A stretch of 64,000 nucleotides of DNA from JANQIO01 sp043585095. GTDB taxonomy: Bacteria; Pseudomonadota; Gammaproteobacteria; Pseudomonadales; Halieaceae. Where the stretch lies: positions 124,001 through 188,000 of the forward strand of contig CP121321.1 in assembly GCA_043585095.1 (NCBI GenBank), in the 5' to 3' direction. Each line of letters starts with the position of its first letter. The stretch's first letter is position 1. The position numbers were made by a program, and so were the translations under genes. Shown one piece after another: positions 26,839 through 35,770 of the stretch. The notes under the pieces are model-generated. The model did no database searches, had not been told where the DNA came from, and saw only the letters and a list, made by a program, of their open reading frames with translations.

Positions 26839-26904
26839 TACGCTGCAACGCTATGGCAATCCGCTCAGCGAACATCGCGGGCTGGCAAAGGTCGCAAGCA
26901 CTTA

Positions 26905-27324
26905 TCAGTCGTCCAGATTATCCAGTGCCTTCTGGAAACGATTAGCGTGGCTGCGCTCTGCCTTAGCCAGCGTTTCCATCCAGTCGGCGATTTCGTCAAA
27001 GCCCTCGTCGCGCGCTGACTTTGCCATACCCGGGTACATGTCGGTGTACTCGTGCGTCTCGCCGGCGATAGCGGCTTTCAGGTTGTCCGCCGTTCCGCCC
27101 ATAGGCAGCCCGGTTGCTGGATCGCCAACTTCTTCCAGATACTCAAGGTGACCGTGGGCGTGTCCTGTTTCACCTTCTGCGGTGGAGCGAAAAACGGCTG
27201 CCACATCGTTGTAGCCTTCAACGTCGGCCTTTGCAGCGAAGTACAGATAGCGACGGTTTGCTTGTGACTCGCCCGCGAAGGCGTCTTTTAGGTTCTGTTC
27301 GGTTTTGCTGCCTTTCAAAGACAT
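26905..27324 (-). CDS. Rubrerythrin (diiron domain only)
   Basis: The 139-residue protein is a four-helix ferritin-like diiron protein. Ligand motifs ESQANRRY, EGETGHAHGH, GETHEYTDMY and KAERSHANRF are in the right order. The C-terminal rubredoxin domain of classical rubrerythrin is absent, so electrons must come from a separate donor, perhaps the neighbouring Fe-S protein. It would reduce hydrogen peroxide in the cytoplasm. AGGAG precedes the ATG. It is divergent from oxyR, which fits induction by peroxide. Confidence 0.93.
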   Translation of the reverse strand: MSLKGSKTEQNLKDAFAGESQANRRYLYFAAKADVEGYNDVAAVFRSTAEGETGHAHGHLEYLEEVGDPATGLPMGGTADNLKAAIAGETHEYTDMYPGMAKSARDEGFDEIADWMETLAKAERSHANRFQKALDNLDD

Positions 27325-27392
27325 AGTGATCTCCTGTTAGATTGGCACTTCCCAAAGCAACTGCCGGATCGTTGTGACAGAGTTCCGACACT

Positions 27393-27420
27393 TCTAGGCC
27401 TAAAGAACTATAAGCCTAGA
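27393..27420. promoter_or_regulatory. 28-bp imperfect dyad, candidate OxyR operator
   Basis: Perfect outer arms TCTAGGC (27393-27399) and GCCTAGA (27414-27420) enclose an interior that is also partly symmetric (TA, AG / CT, TA). Eleven of fourteen base pairs match. It lies midway between the divergent rubrerythrin and oxyR starts and is followed at 27438 by a perfect TATAAT for oxyR. LysR-type regulators bind such dyads and control both their own and the divergent gene, so OxyR is the likely ligand. It does not match the full E. coli OxyR consensus. Confidence 0.5.
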
Positions 27421-27437
27421 CCTTGTGTGGGTATCTG

Positions 27438-27443
27438 TATAAT
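27438..27443 (+). promoter_or_regulatory. Perfect -10 box of oxyR promoter
   Basis: TATAAT lies about 98 bp before the oxyR ATG. The -35 position at 17-bp spacing falls in the right arm of the dyad and is a poor match (CCTAGA), as is common for promoters under LysR-type control. Confidence 0.4.
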
Positions 27444-27540
27444 TAATATTTTGCAAATTAGTGATCGAATAAACCGATTTGTTATCGATCCTCTTTCGCA
27501 CCGTACCACAGATATTACTCGCCATTATGAGGAATGCCCG

Positions 27541-28443
27541 ATGACCCGACAGCCTACTCTGAAACAGCTCAAGTATTTGTGCGCTGTGGCCGATCATGGC
27601 CATTTTGGCAATGCAGCAAAGGCTTGCCATGTATCCCAGTCTACGCTGAGTGCCGGCATTCTGGAGCTGGAGGAAGCCCTTGGCGCCTCACTGGTGGAGC
27701 GCAATAACCGACAGGTGATTCTCACCGGCCTGGGCACAGACATCGTGACGCGCGCGCAGTCGATACTGCTGGAGATCGAAGACCTGGTAGCGCTATGCGA
27801 TGCCTCTAGCGCACCGTTCAGCGGCAAGATGCGATTAGGGGTTATACCCACCGTGGCGCCCTATATTCTCCCTGAGTTGCTCAAGCGGCTGCGCAAGCAG
27901 CACCCGGAGTTCCAGCTCTTCATCCGTGAAGACCTGAGCGGCCACCTGCTTGATGCACTGCAGCACGGCGAACTCGATGTGCTGCTCATGGCCTTACCGT
28001 TTCCCGGTGAAAAGGTAGAGACCATGCACTTGTTCAAAGATAACTTTGTGTTTGCCTGTCCAGCGGGCCATGAGCTTGCCAAGAAAAAATCCCTGAGCAC
28101 CAGCCAGCTTCGCAATGAAGAACTGCTGTTGCTGGAAGATGGCCACTGCCTGCGTGACCATGCGCTGGAAGCCTGTCACCTGAGGGATAGTGAAATAAGC
28201 GTTCCCTATCAGGCAACCAGCCTCAACACGATCGTGCAGATGGTAGCTAACGGGATTGGTGTGACGCTGCTCCCGCAGATGGCTCTGGATGCGCGCATTC
28301 TTTCCGGCACGGATGTCGAAACGCGTCATTTTAAGGAAGCGGATGTGTCGCGAAGCATTGGCCTGATGTGGCGATCTAAAACCCCAAGGCGGGCGGAATT
28401 TACTCTGCTGGGCCAGTTCATAGCTGATCAGTGCGCCCCGTGA
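27541..28443 (+). CDS. oxyR: Hydrogen peroxide-sensing transcriptional regulator OxyR
   Basis: The ATG at 27541 gives a 300-residue LysR-type regulator. The helix-turn-helix is near residues 20-45 (HFGNAAKACHVSQSTLSAGI). The two redox cysteines are C203 in DGHCLRDHALEACH and C212, with the same nine-residue spacing as C199-C208 of E. coli OxyR; this distinguishes it from other LysR proteins. Oxidation forms a disulfide and switches on peroxide defence genes. An in-frame start at 27427 would add an AT-rich leader that crosses the promoter and is rejected. Confidence 0.95.
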   Translation: MTRQPTLKQLKYLCAVADHGHFGNAAKACHVSQSTLSAGILELEEALGASLVERNNRQVILTGLGTDIVTRAQSILLEIEDLVALCDASSAPFSGKMRLGVIPTVAPYILPELLKRLRKQHPEFQLFIREDLSGHLLDALQHGELDVLLMALPFPGEKVETMHLFKDNFVFACPAGHELAKKKSLSTSQLRNEELLLLEDGHCLRDHALEACHLRDSEISVPYQATSLNTIVQMVANGIGVTLLPQMALDARILSGTDVETRHFKEADVSRSIGLMWRSKTPRRAEFTLLGQFIADQCAP

Positions 28444-28514
28444 AATCGGTAATATGGCTTCTATTTAACGTGTAATTCTCGTGCGATAATCCGCCGCTTT
28501 TTTATGTCGACATC

Positions 28515-28537
28515 AACCGGGGTCAGCAGCCCCGGTT
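28515..28537. terminator. Hairpin between oxyR and the DUF481 gene
   Basis: AACCGGGG and CCCCGGTT pair over 8 bp with a 7-base loop, 72 bp past the oxyR stop. No T-run follows on the plus strand, though a T-rich stretch precedes it. It may be a terminator for oxyR or a structured leader of the next gene. Confidence 0.4.
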
Positions 28538-28611
28538 ATCTGTAGGGTTGGGTCGCGCGGTATATCCGGGAAATACCAATGCCGCACACTTTTTTAGATG
28601 AGGATTGAACA

Positions 28612-29634
28612 ATGAACACGCTCGTGCGAATGCTGCTGACGATGGCAATGATTTTTTCGGCTGTGGCCAGTGCAGACGAATTGGTCATGAAGAATGGCTC
28701 CCGAATTATTGGCAAGCTGGTCAGCTCGGAAGATGGATTGGTCGTTTTTGATACGCCTTTTGCAGGTAAGATCAATATCAAAAATGCCAACATCGACGTG
28801 ATTCGCACCGAAGAAACGGCCACGGTCCAGATGAAGGACGGCCAGGTGTATCGCAACAAAAAGGTCGTTGCGACCGAAGATACGCTGATTATGCAGCGCG
28901 CTGGTGAAGAGCCTCGTGAGTACGACATTGATGATATAGCGTTGGTGAATCCGGCGCCCTGGCAGCTTGGTGAAGGCTATAACTTTAACGGCCGCTCCAG
29001 CCTCGCCTTCCAAAGTGAGCGTGGTAACTCAGATACGGACGACACCAGCGCCGACTACCTCGTCGAGTGGCGCAGCCTTAAAGATCGCTACGAATCGCGT
29101 GGCTATCTAGAACGCGGAGTTGCCAATGGCGACGACGTGACGGATCGCTGGGAGCTGCGGAATACCTACGACCGCTTCACCTCTGATGCAGCGGATTATT
29201 ACTGGGGCGGTAAGCTGCGATTTGAGTATGACCAGTTTGCCGATCTCGATTTACGGACGGTTTTAGGCCCCCACTTCGGTAAGCAGTTTTTCTCGTCAAA
29301 GCGTCTGACGTTGAAGGTGGAAGCGGGCCCGGTGTACGTAGATGAGCAGTTCGATATTGCTGAAGACAACAACTACTGGGGCATGAACTGGGACGTTAAC
29401 CTTGAGAGTGACATTCTAGGCTTCGGCACGACTTTGTACGTGCTTCACGATGGTACCTTCAATTTTGATTCCGCAGATGAGCCGCTACTGAATGCGACGA
29501 TGGGGCTGCGTATGCCGCTGATTTTGGGCTTCGAGACTTCGGTGCAGGCACGCTGGGAGTACAATGGAGGCGCGCCCCTGGATACCGAAGAGCTGGATGA
29601 GACCTATTCGTTCCGAATCGGTTACTCCTGGTAG
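28612..29634 (+). CDS. DUF481 family outer-membrane protein
   Basis: The 340-residue protein has a signal peptide (about residues 1-22, ending ASADEL). A small N-terminal beta-domain, VMKNGSRIIGKLVSSEDG and QMKDGQVYRNKKVV, precedes a C-terminal barrel (about residues 130-340) with alternating strands and a final SYSW. This is the DUF481 layout, found across proteobacteria and sometimes called salt-stress-induced outer-membrane protein (YdiY-like). Its role is unknown. It is transcribed alone, with GAGG before the ATG. Confidence 0.88.
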   Translation: MNTLVRMLLTMAMIFSAVASADELVMKNGSRIIGKLVSSEDGLVVFDTPFAGKINIKNANIDVIRTEETATVQMKDGQVYRNKKVVATEDTLIMQRAGEEPREYDIDDIALVNPAPWQLGEGYNFNGRSSLAFQSERGNSDTDDTSADYLVEWRSLKDRYESRGYLERGVANGDDVTDRWELRNTYDRFTSDAADYYWGGKLRFEYDQFADLDLRTVLGPHFGKQFFSSKRLTLKVEAGPVYVDEQFDIAEDNNYWGMNWDVNLESDILGFGTTLYVLHDGTFNFDSADEPLLNATMGLRMPLILGFETSVQARWEYNGGAPLDTEELDETYSFRIGYSW

Positions 29635-29663
29635 AGCACAGACGGTAGCGTGTAACAATAGTC

Positions 29664-29694
29664 GGCCCAGCGAAGCCTCCCGGCGTGCTGGGCC
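29664..29694. terminator. Hairpin between convergent genes
   Basis: GGCCCAGC and GCTGGGCC pair over 8 bp around a 15-base loop, in the 88-bp gap between the convergent DUF481 and DAHP synthase genes. No T-run is present on either side. It is a possible two-way transcription end. Confidence 0.3.
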
Positions 29695-29722
29695 TGCTAG
29701 CAAGCCTGAAGGGCTAGACGGC

Positions 29723-30778
29723 TTAGCGGCGTGCTCGTACCGACGTCGCTAGCAACTCTAATAGGGGCAGGGTTTCGTCCAATGCAAGGCAGGCGTCGGT
29801 GATGCTCTGCCCATAGGTTGCAGCCTTGCCATCGACAACCGCCTGATTACCACTGACCAGGTGTGACTCCAGCATCACGCCGCGAATGGCCGATTCACCG
29901 GACTCTATTTGCTCCGTCAATGACGCCATCACATCGGTTTGGCGAGTCGGGTCTTTGCGGCTGTTGCCGTGGCTGCAATCAATGATAAGCGACTCAGGCA
30001 GCGCGTGTTCCGCAAGTGCAGCGCGTGCGGCTTTGACGGCGTCCGCGTCATAGTTCGGGCCGGTTTCGCTGCCACCGCGCAAAATCAGATAGCTGTGCGG
30101 GTTGCCGGTAGATTGCAAAACGGCGGGCATGCCTTCCTTGGTCAGCGATGGAAACCAGTGGCTATGGCTTGCTGAGCGAATGGCATCAACGGCAACGCTA
30201 ACGGCCCCGGTGGTGGCGTTTTTAAAGCCTACTGGCATCGATAATCCCGAGGCCAGCTCGCGGTGCACCTGGCTTTCAACCGTGCGGGCTCCGATGGCAC
30301 CGAAGCTAATCAGCTCTGCATAGTATTGACCCAGCGTGGTATCGAGAAACTCTGTTGCTGCCGGTATGCCCAACTCGGCCACGTCTAGCAGCACCTTCCG
30401 GGCCAGATGTAAGCCCTTGTTCACATGGCAGCTGCCGTCCAGATCGGGGTCGTTGATCAGGCCCTTCCAGCCCACTATGGTCCGCGGCTTCTCAAAATAG
30501 ACCCGCAATACCGGGAAGATCGTATCGGTGAGTTCGTCCGTGCCAGCTTTAAAGCGACGGGCGAATTCCAGCAGCGCCTCGGGGTCGTGAACTGAGCAGG
30601 GTCCAACGATGGCCAGGACTCTCGGATCCCGGCCATCGAGGATAGCCTCAATCGTGTTGCGCGCTTGCTGAACAAATGTCGCAATACCCGGGCCCAGCGG
30701 CAGTTCGCCAGACAGCACTGCAGGCGAAATTAACGGCTGTGAGCGGGCGATTCGAATGTCGTCTGTGCGGGGGTCCAT
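29723..30778 (-). CDS. 3-deoxy-7-phosphoheptulonate synthase (class I, AroF/G/H type)
   Basis: The 351-residue enzyme condenses phosphoenolpyruvate and erythrose 4-phosphate, the first step to aromatic amino acids. Family marks are GPCSVHDPEALLEFA, FEKPRTIVGWKGLINDP, VNKGLHLARK, GARTVESQVHRELASGLS, GFKNATTG, LRGG and DCSHGNSRKDP. The length matches the microbial class I enzymes. A strong GAGGAG site precedes the ATG. Which aromatic amino acid inhibits it cannot be told from sequence by eye. Confidence 0.96.
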   Translation of the reverse strand: MDPRTDDIRIARSQPLISPAVLSGELPLGPGIATFVQQARNTIEAILDGRDPRVLAIVGPCSVHDPEALLEFARRFKAGTDELTDTIFPVLRVYFEKPRTIVGWKGLINDPDLDGSCHVNKGLHLARKVLLDVAELGIPAATEFLDTTLGQYYAELISFGAIGARTVESQVHRELASGLSMPVGFKNATTGAVSVAVDAIRSASHSHWFPSLTKEGMPAVLQSTGNPHSYLILRGGSETGPNYDADAVKAARAALAEHALPESLIIDCSHGNSRKDPTRQTDVMASLTEQIESGESAIRGVMLESHLVSGNQAVVDGKAATYGQSITDACLALDETLPLLELLATSVRARR

Positions 30779-30844
30779 GCCATCTCCTCAAGTGGCAGGC
30801 ATTCTGCCCCGACGTTATAGCGCTCGCAAGTGCCGGGAGGCTGC

Positions 30845-32326
30845 TCAACGTTCTTTAAGTGCTTTCTGAATCTCGGCCAGCCTGCCTTCGCTAAGCGATA
30901 CGCGGAAGCTGAAATACAGTGCTATCAGCAGAGGTGCAACCACTCCGAGCCCGCAATAGATTGCCAGCGAATTCAGAATTGGCTGCTCTACTGTGCCTGG
31001 CGCCATGCCGCGCTGCAGCCCGATCAGGTCCAACACCAGCCCGGCGTACAGTGGGCCTATGGCGGTGGCGAGTTTCTGGGTGAAGTTGACCGCGGCGAAC
31101 AGTGCGCCCTCCTGGCGGCGACCTTGCAGCAGGTCGTTCTCATCCGCGATGTCTGCGGTCAGAGATTGGCTGGCAATGGCTCGCAGGATGAAAAGATACA
31201 TCCAGATCATCATTTGCAGCAGCAGGCACCAGAACACCACGGGACTTTCGTTGCCAGGTAGCCAGCCAGCGAAGCGAGCAATATAGGGCCAAACGGCATC
31301 GATGATTAATAGGCCACAGCTCAGTCGCAGCACGCTGTGCTTGGCGAACCAGCGGCTCAAGGTTTTGATCGACAGCATGGCCAGGCTGACACCGATGATC
31401 GAAGGCAACGCTAGAAGTAGCGCGATCTGCTGCGAGTCGAGCTCCCAAAAGTAAACGCTGGCCAGCATATGCGTGGCAATCAGTACGCCATAGGACACGC
31501 TGGCGGCGACTTCGAAAACCAGCAGCTGTCGAAAATTATTTAGCCGGAGAGTTGATAGAAAATCGCGTAGGAAGGCGGCTAATCCCAGGGTGTCTGCGGC
31601 CTGCTGTTGGGCAGTGGCCCGCGCGAAGTTGCGCGTACTCCATACGCTAACGACGCCAATAACCCAGGCCAGTATGCAACAACATAAGCCGTACACGGCG
31701 TAGTTGTCAGCCACGAAGCGGCCGTCGCTGTCGCCGCTCTGCTGAAATAGAAGCACCAGAGCCAGCGACGGTATCAATACGGAGCCCAGAAATACGAAGA
31801 ACAGACGGGCACCGATTACCGTGCTGCGTTCGCGATAGTCCTGGGTAATTTCCGCCGATAGTGCCAGATGCGGAATAGAGAAGAGCGACAGTGCGGTGCG
31901 AATCCACACCGACCAGAACAGTAGCCAGAGCGCCAATAGTGTCTGGTCGGCAATCACCTGATCGGGGACTGTGAATAAGCCGAGAAAACCCAGACCCATG
32001 GGTAGTGTTCCGGCCACCAGAAACGGGTGGCGTCGACCCCAGCGGCTGTGCAGTCGATCCGACCAGGCGCCGATGACCGGGTCGGAAAGGCAATCAAATA
32101 GAACGGCGATTGCCAATACAATACCCGAAGCGGTGCCGCTCAGACCCAGCACCTGGGTATAAAACAGAATGACGAAGACCCCGTAGCTGCCCTCTTTAAC
32201 AGAGAACATCGCGCCGCCAATGCCATAGCCCAGTCGGGTACGCCAGGAGGTCACGATGTGCTCAGCCTCACCGGCAGCTCGCTTGGCAAGGTCAGGCAGA
32301 CAACGGCGAGACGTCGACGGCGACAC
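30845..32326 (-). CDS. MFS transporter, GPH (glycoside-pentoside-hexuronide:cation) family
   Basis: This 493-residue protein has about twelve membrane helices and the GPH marks DPVIGAWSDRLHSRWGRRHPF after helix 2 and SLFSIPHLALSAEITQDYRERS between helices 4 and 5. GPH transporters carry sugars, sulfonates or other organic solutes with a cation. The GTG start at 32326 overlaps the upstream oxidoreductase end by 35 bp; a GTG at 32254 with GAGG upstream is an alternative and would remove the overlap. It is probably co-transcribed with the oxidoreductase and alcohol dehydrogenase. Substrate unknown. Confidence 0.87.
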   Translation of the reverse strand: MSPSTSRRCLPDLAKRAAGEAEHIVTSWRTRLGYGIGGAMFSVKEGSYGVFVILFYTQVLGLSGTASGIVLAIAVLFDCLSDPVIGAWSDRLHSRWGRRHPFLVAGTLPMGLGFLGLFTVPDQVIADQTLLALWLLFWSVWIRTALSLFSIPHLALSAEITQDYRERSTVIGARLFFVFLGSVLIPSLALVLLFQQSGDSDGRFVADNYAVYGLCCCILAWVIGVVSVWSTRNFARATAQQQAADTLGLAAFLRDFLSTLRLNNFRQLLVFEVAASVSYGVLIATHMLASVYFWELDSQQIALLLALPSIIGVSLAMLSIKTLSRWFAKHSVLRLSCGLLIIDAVWPYIARFAGWLPGNESPVVFWCLLLQMMIWMYLFILRAIASQSLTADIADENDLLQGRRQEGALFAAVNFTQKLATAIGPLYAGLVLDLIGLQRGMAPGTVEQPILNSLAIYCGLGVVAPLLIALYFSFRVSLSEGRLAEIQKALKER

Positions 32327-34397
32327 CGTTCACGGCAGCGTTGCCGGACAAATGATCCAGCACTTCTTCGTCCGTTACATCGTTGCAGCTGACGCCGGCA
32401 TGACTTTGCGCGACGTGCATGCGAACACCTGGGCGATCATGTCCAAAGCCGTGGGGCATGCTCACGACGCCGGGCATAATGTCTTCGGTAGATTCCACCG
32501 GAATGTCGACTGCTCCCGCTCGAGAGCGAACGGTGACGACCGCACCATCTTCAATGTTGCGGGCCTGCATGTCGCGAGGGTGCATCATCAGAGTGCAGCG
32601 CGATTTACCCTTCACCAGCCGCCTGTAGTTGTGCATCCACGAGTTGTTACTGCGGACGTGACGCCGACCGATGAGCAATAGTGCGCTATCTTCCATGCGC
32701 ATTGCCTCCGCCAAACGCGCTATGTCCGCCATGGGCTCAGGGGTGTCACATTGAATGGTCTTGCCCGCCGTAAACAGGCGCTCAGGTAGCTGCGGCTTGA
32801 GCGGACCCAGGTCCATGCCAGACGGGTGCGCATCGAGCTCGGCGAGGCTGATTCCATAAGGTCCACTTTGCAGCGCGCGATCGACCAGGTCTCGGGGCGC
32901 CGGAGTGGGCCGTGAATCCCGTTGGGTTTTCTCGGCGAAGCGCCTGCCCAGTTCATTGAAGATTTCCCAGTCGTGCAGTGCCTCTGCCGGTTTTTCAAAA
33001 ACCGGTTCATTCATACGCGCCGTGTTGCGCACGGCATTGACGTGGAATCCAATGTCGTAGTGATCGTGCTCCAGCGGCGAAGTGGGTGGCAAAATCACAT
33101 CGGCGTGCCGCGTGGTCTCATTGATAAACGGATCCAGTGACGCCATGAATTCCAGTTGTTCCAATGCAGCGTCCAAGCGCCGGCCGTTTGGAGTAGACAA
33201 AACCGGGTTGCCCGCGCCGGTAAACAGGGCGCGTATCTGACCCTCCCCGGGCGTGGTGATTTCTTCTGCCAGCGCAGCTGCCGGCAGCTCCCGATCAAAC
33301 TCAGGTAGCCCGCGCACGCGGCTATGATGCCTGGCAAAACCGCCGCGACTGGTGCCGCCGACATTGTCAAAGGCCGGTAGCGTAAAGAGCAGGCCGCCTT
33401 CACGGTCCAGGTTGCCGGTGGCGATATTGATAATCTGAATAAGCCATTGGCATAAAGCGCCAAAGGCCTGCGTCGACACGCCCATGCGGCCGTAGCAGAT
33501 ACCCGCTTTAGCACATGCCAGCTCCCGCGCGATGCGTCGAATGTGGTTTGCTTCGATGCCACAGAATGTCGCTACGGTTTCTGCGGTGAAAGGCTTGGCA
33601 GCTTCCGCGACAGCGTCCAGGCCAGCGGTGAACGCCTCGAGGTGACCGGGATTCGTCAGCCCTTCCTCAAACAGGGTGTTCACCAGGGCCAGCAAAAAAC
33701 CTGCGTCTGTGCCAGGTCGAATGAAATGGTGCTCGCTGGCCAGTGCTGCGGTCTCAGTATGACGAGGATCGATAACCACCAATTTGCCGCCGCGTTTTTT
33801 CAGCGCCTTAATGCGGCGGCGGACGTCTGGAACCGTCCAGATGCTGCCGTTCGAGGCAATAGGATTAGCGCCGAGCATCAAGAAATATTCGCTGCGATCA
33901 ATGTCTGGTATTGGGAACATGAGTTTGTGCCCGAACAGCCAGATGCCAACAAGGTGGTGCGGTAGTTGATCGACAGAGGTTGCAGAGAAGCGGTTTTTAC
34001 TGCGGATATGCGAAAAAAAAGCCGACTGGTGAGTCATCATGCCGTAGTTGTGTACGGCGGGGTTGCCCATATAAATGCCGGTGGCATCGGCGCCATGGCG
34101 GTTGTAGATATCAGCCATTCGGGAGGCGACCAGATCTAACGCGTCGTCCCAGGTCATTGGCTCCCAGTTTATCGTCCCGTCGCTATTGGTCGTCCGCCGC
34201 ATAGGCTGTCGCAGTCGATCAGGGTCTTCGTGCAGGTCTTTCAGTGCAATCGCTTTTGGGCAAATATGGCCTTTCGACAAGGGGTCATCCGGGTCGCCTT
34301 TGATTGAAACAACTTCACCGTCCGTTACCTCGATCTTCAGGCCGCAGATCGCCTCGCACAAATGGCAGGCACGCCGATGAGTGTGCGTGGCGCTCAA
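32292..34397 (-). CDS. Molybdopterin-dependent oxidoreductase (cytoplasmic, DMSO-reductase superfamily)
   Basis: The 701-residue protein opens with an Fe4S4 site, CHLCEAICGLKIEV with a fourth Cys in KGHICPKA, then the Mo/W-bis-MGD fold and a C-terminal molydopterin-dinucleotide-binding domain (VRSNNSWMHNYRRL, then SMPHGFGHDRPG). There is no twin-arginine leader, so it stays in the cytoplasm. The only sensible start is TTG at 34397, which overlaps the TGA of the alcohol dehydrogenase as TTGA, so translation is probably coupled. The family includes formate dehydrogenases, acetylene hydratase and many unknown enzymes; I cannot name the substrate. The neighbouring alcohol dehydrogenase may share its pathway. 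Confidence 0.88.
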   Translation of the reverse strand: MSATHTHRRACHLCEAICGLKIEVTDGEVVSIKGDPDDPLSKGHICPKAIALKDLHEDPDRLRQPMRRTTNSDGTINWEPMTWDDALDLVASRMADIYNRHGADATGIYMGNPAVHNYGMMTHQSAFFSHIRSKNRFSATSVDQLPHHLVGIWLFGHKLMFPIPDIDRSEYFLMLGANPIASNGSIWTVPDVRRRIKALKKRGGKLVVIDPRHTETAALASEHHFIRPGTDAGFLLALVNTLFEEGLTNPGHLEAFTAGLDAVAEAAKPFTAETVATFCGIEANHIRRIARELACAKAGICYGRMGVSTQAFGALCQWLIQIINIATGNLDREGGLLFTLPAFDNVGGTSRGGFARHHSRVRGLPEFDRELPAAALAEEITTPGEGQIRALFTGAGNPVLSTPNGRRLDAALEQLEFMASLDPFINETTRHADVILPPTSPLEHDHYDIGFHVNAVRNTARMNEPVFEKPAEALHDWEIFNELGRRFAEKTQRDSRPTPAPRDLVDRALQSGPYGISLAELDAHPSGMDLGPLKPQLPERLFTAGKTIQCDTPEPMADIARLAEAMRMEDSALLLIGRRHVRSNNSWMHNYRRLVKGKSRCTLMMHPRDMQARNIEDGAVVTVRSRAGAVDIPVESTEDIMPGVVSMPHGFGHDRPGVRMHVAQSHAGVSCNDVTDEEVLDHLSGNAAVNGVAVDVSPLSA

Positions 34398-35596
34398 GCC
34401 TGCAGACCTTTAACCAGGGCCAGACATTCATCTCGCTCGAAGAAGCGCGGCACCGGATAGCCAGAACCTTCGGTCAGCGCGGCGTCTACGATGGCGTCAA
34501 TATCCTTGTCCTGAATGAGATCGGTGGTGCGCGGAATACCGATGGCTTCGTTGAGCGCCCATATGCGGTCAATCAGTTTACGGGCCAGGACTGACTCGCT
34601 TTCACTGGCGTCACCCAGTTCACAATGCACCGCTAACTCAGCTAGTCGGGTGGTCGCATCATCCTGAAAACGCTCCAGCACATGCGGTAGCACGATGGCG
34701 TTGCCCAGGCCATGCGGTACGCCGTAGTGGCCGCCCAGTTGATGGGATACGGCGTGAACATAACCCACCAGGCAGGTAGTAAAGGCGAGTCCGGCGTAAT
34801 AAGACGCCAGCGCCATAGCTTCACGCGCTGCGATGTCATCACCCTGCTGGCAGGCGGTTTGCAGGTTGTTGAGAATGAGTTTCGTCGCCGCCTTGCCGTA
34901 CTGTAAACACTCCGGGGTGTCCCAAATGTTGATGTAGCTTTCAATGGCATGGGTTAAAGCATCCATGCCTGTTGCCGCAGTAATGTGAGGCGGCAGTCCG
35001 GTCATCAGCTCGGGGTCCAGCGCTGCCGCCAGGGGCACGATCTTGGGGTCTGCCACGGCGAGTTTTTGATGGGTTTCGTCGTCAGAAATGATGGCTGCAA
35101 AGGTGACTTCGCTGCCCGTGCCCGCCGTGGTGGGTATCGCGTAAAGTGGCAGGGCAGGAAGTTTGCCCTTCTTGAGGCCAACACATTGTTCCACGTCGAG
35201 ATCGTTGGCAGCGCCCAGCGCGATAACCTTGGCGCTATCCATTGAGCTGCCCCCGCCGATCGCCAGCACGCTGTCGCAGCCGGCGCTCTTCAAAAGTGCC
35301 TGGCCTGCTCGCACCACGCTTACGGACGGATCGGGTTTGACGCCATCAAACACCGTTATCTGCACACCGTGAGATTCAAGGCGGTCGCGCAGGGCGTCAA
35401 TAAGCCCCAAATCCAGTAGCGGCTTATCGGTTACGACTAGCACATGTTTGAGATCCAGTTGCGCCATGGTGTCGCACAACTGCAGCGCAGAGCCGGCGCC
35501 AATGTATATCGATGGCCGTGGCTGTGGCGCCATGATGATGCGCTTCTTGATGCCTAGCATGGCCCTGTAGCGCAGCTCGGTGAAATATCCCGGCAT
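34394..35596 (-). CDS. Iron-containing alcohol dehydrogenase
   Basis: The ATG at 35596 gives a 400-residue protein; a GTG at 35683 would add 29 residues of no family similarity. It has the NAD site AIGGGSSMDSAKV, then PTTAGTGSEVT, and the metal-ligand region HAVSHQLGGHYGVPHGLGNA of the group III iron alcohol dehydrogenases. Members oxidise or reduce primary alcohols, aldehydes or hydroxy acids. It is the first gene of a minus-strand unit that continues into the molybdopterin enzyme. The substrate is unknown. Confidence 0.91.
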   Translation of the reverse strand: MPGYFTELRYRAMLGIKKRIIMAPQPRPSIYIGAGSALQLCDTMAQLDLKHVLVVTDKPLLDLGLIDALRDRLESHGVQITVFDGVKPDPSVSVVRAGQALLKSAGCDSVLAIGGGSSMDSAKVIALGAANDLDVEQCVGLKKGKLPALPLYAIPTTAGTGSEVTFAAIISDDETHQKLAVADPKIVPLAAALDPELMTGLPPHITAATGMDALTHAIESYINIWDTPECLQYGKAATKLILNNLQTACQQGDDIAAREAMALASYYAGLAFTTCLVGYVHAVSHQLGGHYGVPHGLGNAIVLPHVLERFQDDATTRLAELAVHCELGDASESESVLARKLIDRIWALNEAIGIPRTTDLIQDKDIDAIVDAALTEGSGYPVPRFFERDECLALVKGLQA

Positions 35597-35770
35597 TCTG
35601 TTAACCCTGTAAAAGAACGGAAAGCGGGCAGAGTCTCGCAGCACTCGCAGGGCTTGTAAACGGCGCTCGAAGACTTGTAACACTGAGCCGCTAGCGTGGC
35701 GCTATGGTTTCGCTAAACCCTGATCGCCACCTCAGTTGCGACAACAAGCCTGGATCCTGGCTTGGCGCTG

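Noticed and set aside
27427..27540. Longer oxyR start at 27427
   Set aside because: It would translate the TATAAT box and an AT-rich leader; the ATG at 27541 gives the normal OxyR N-terminus.
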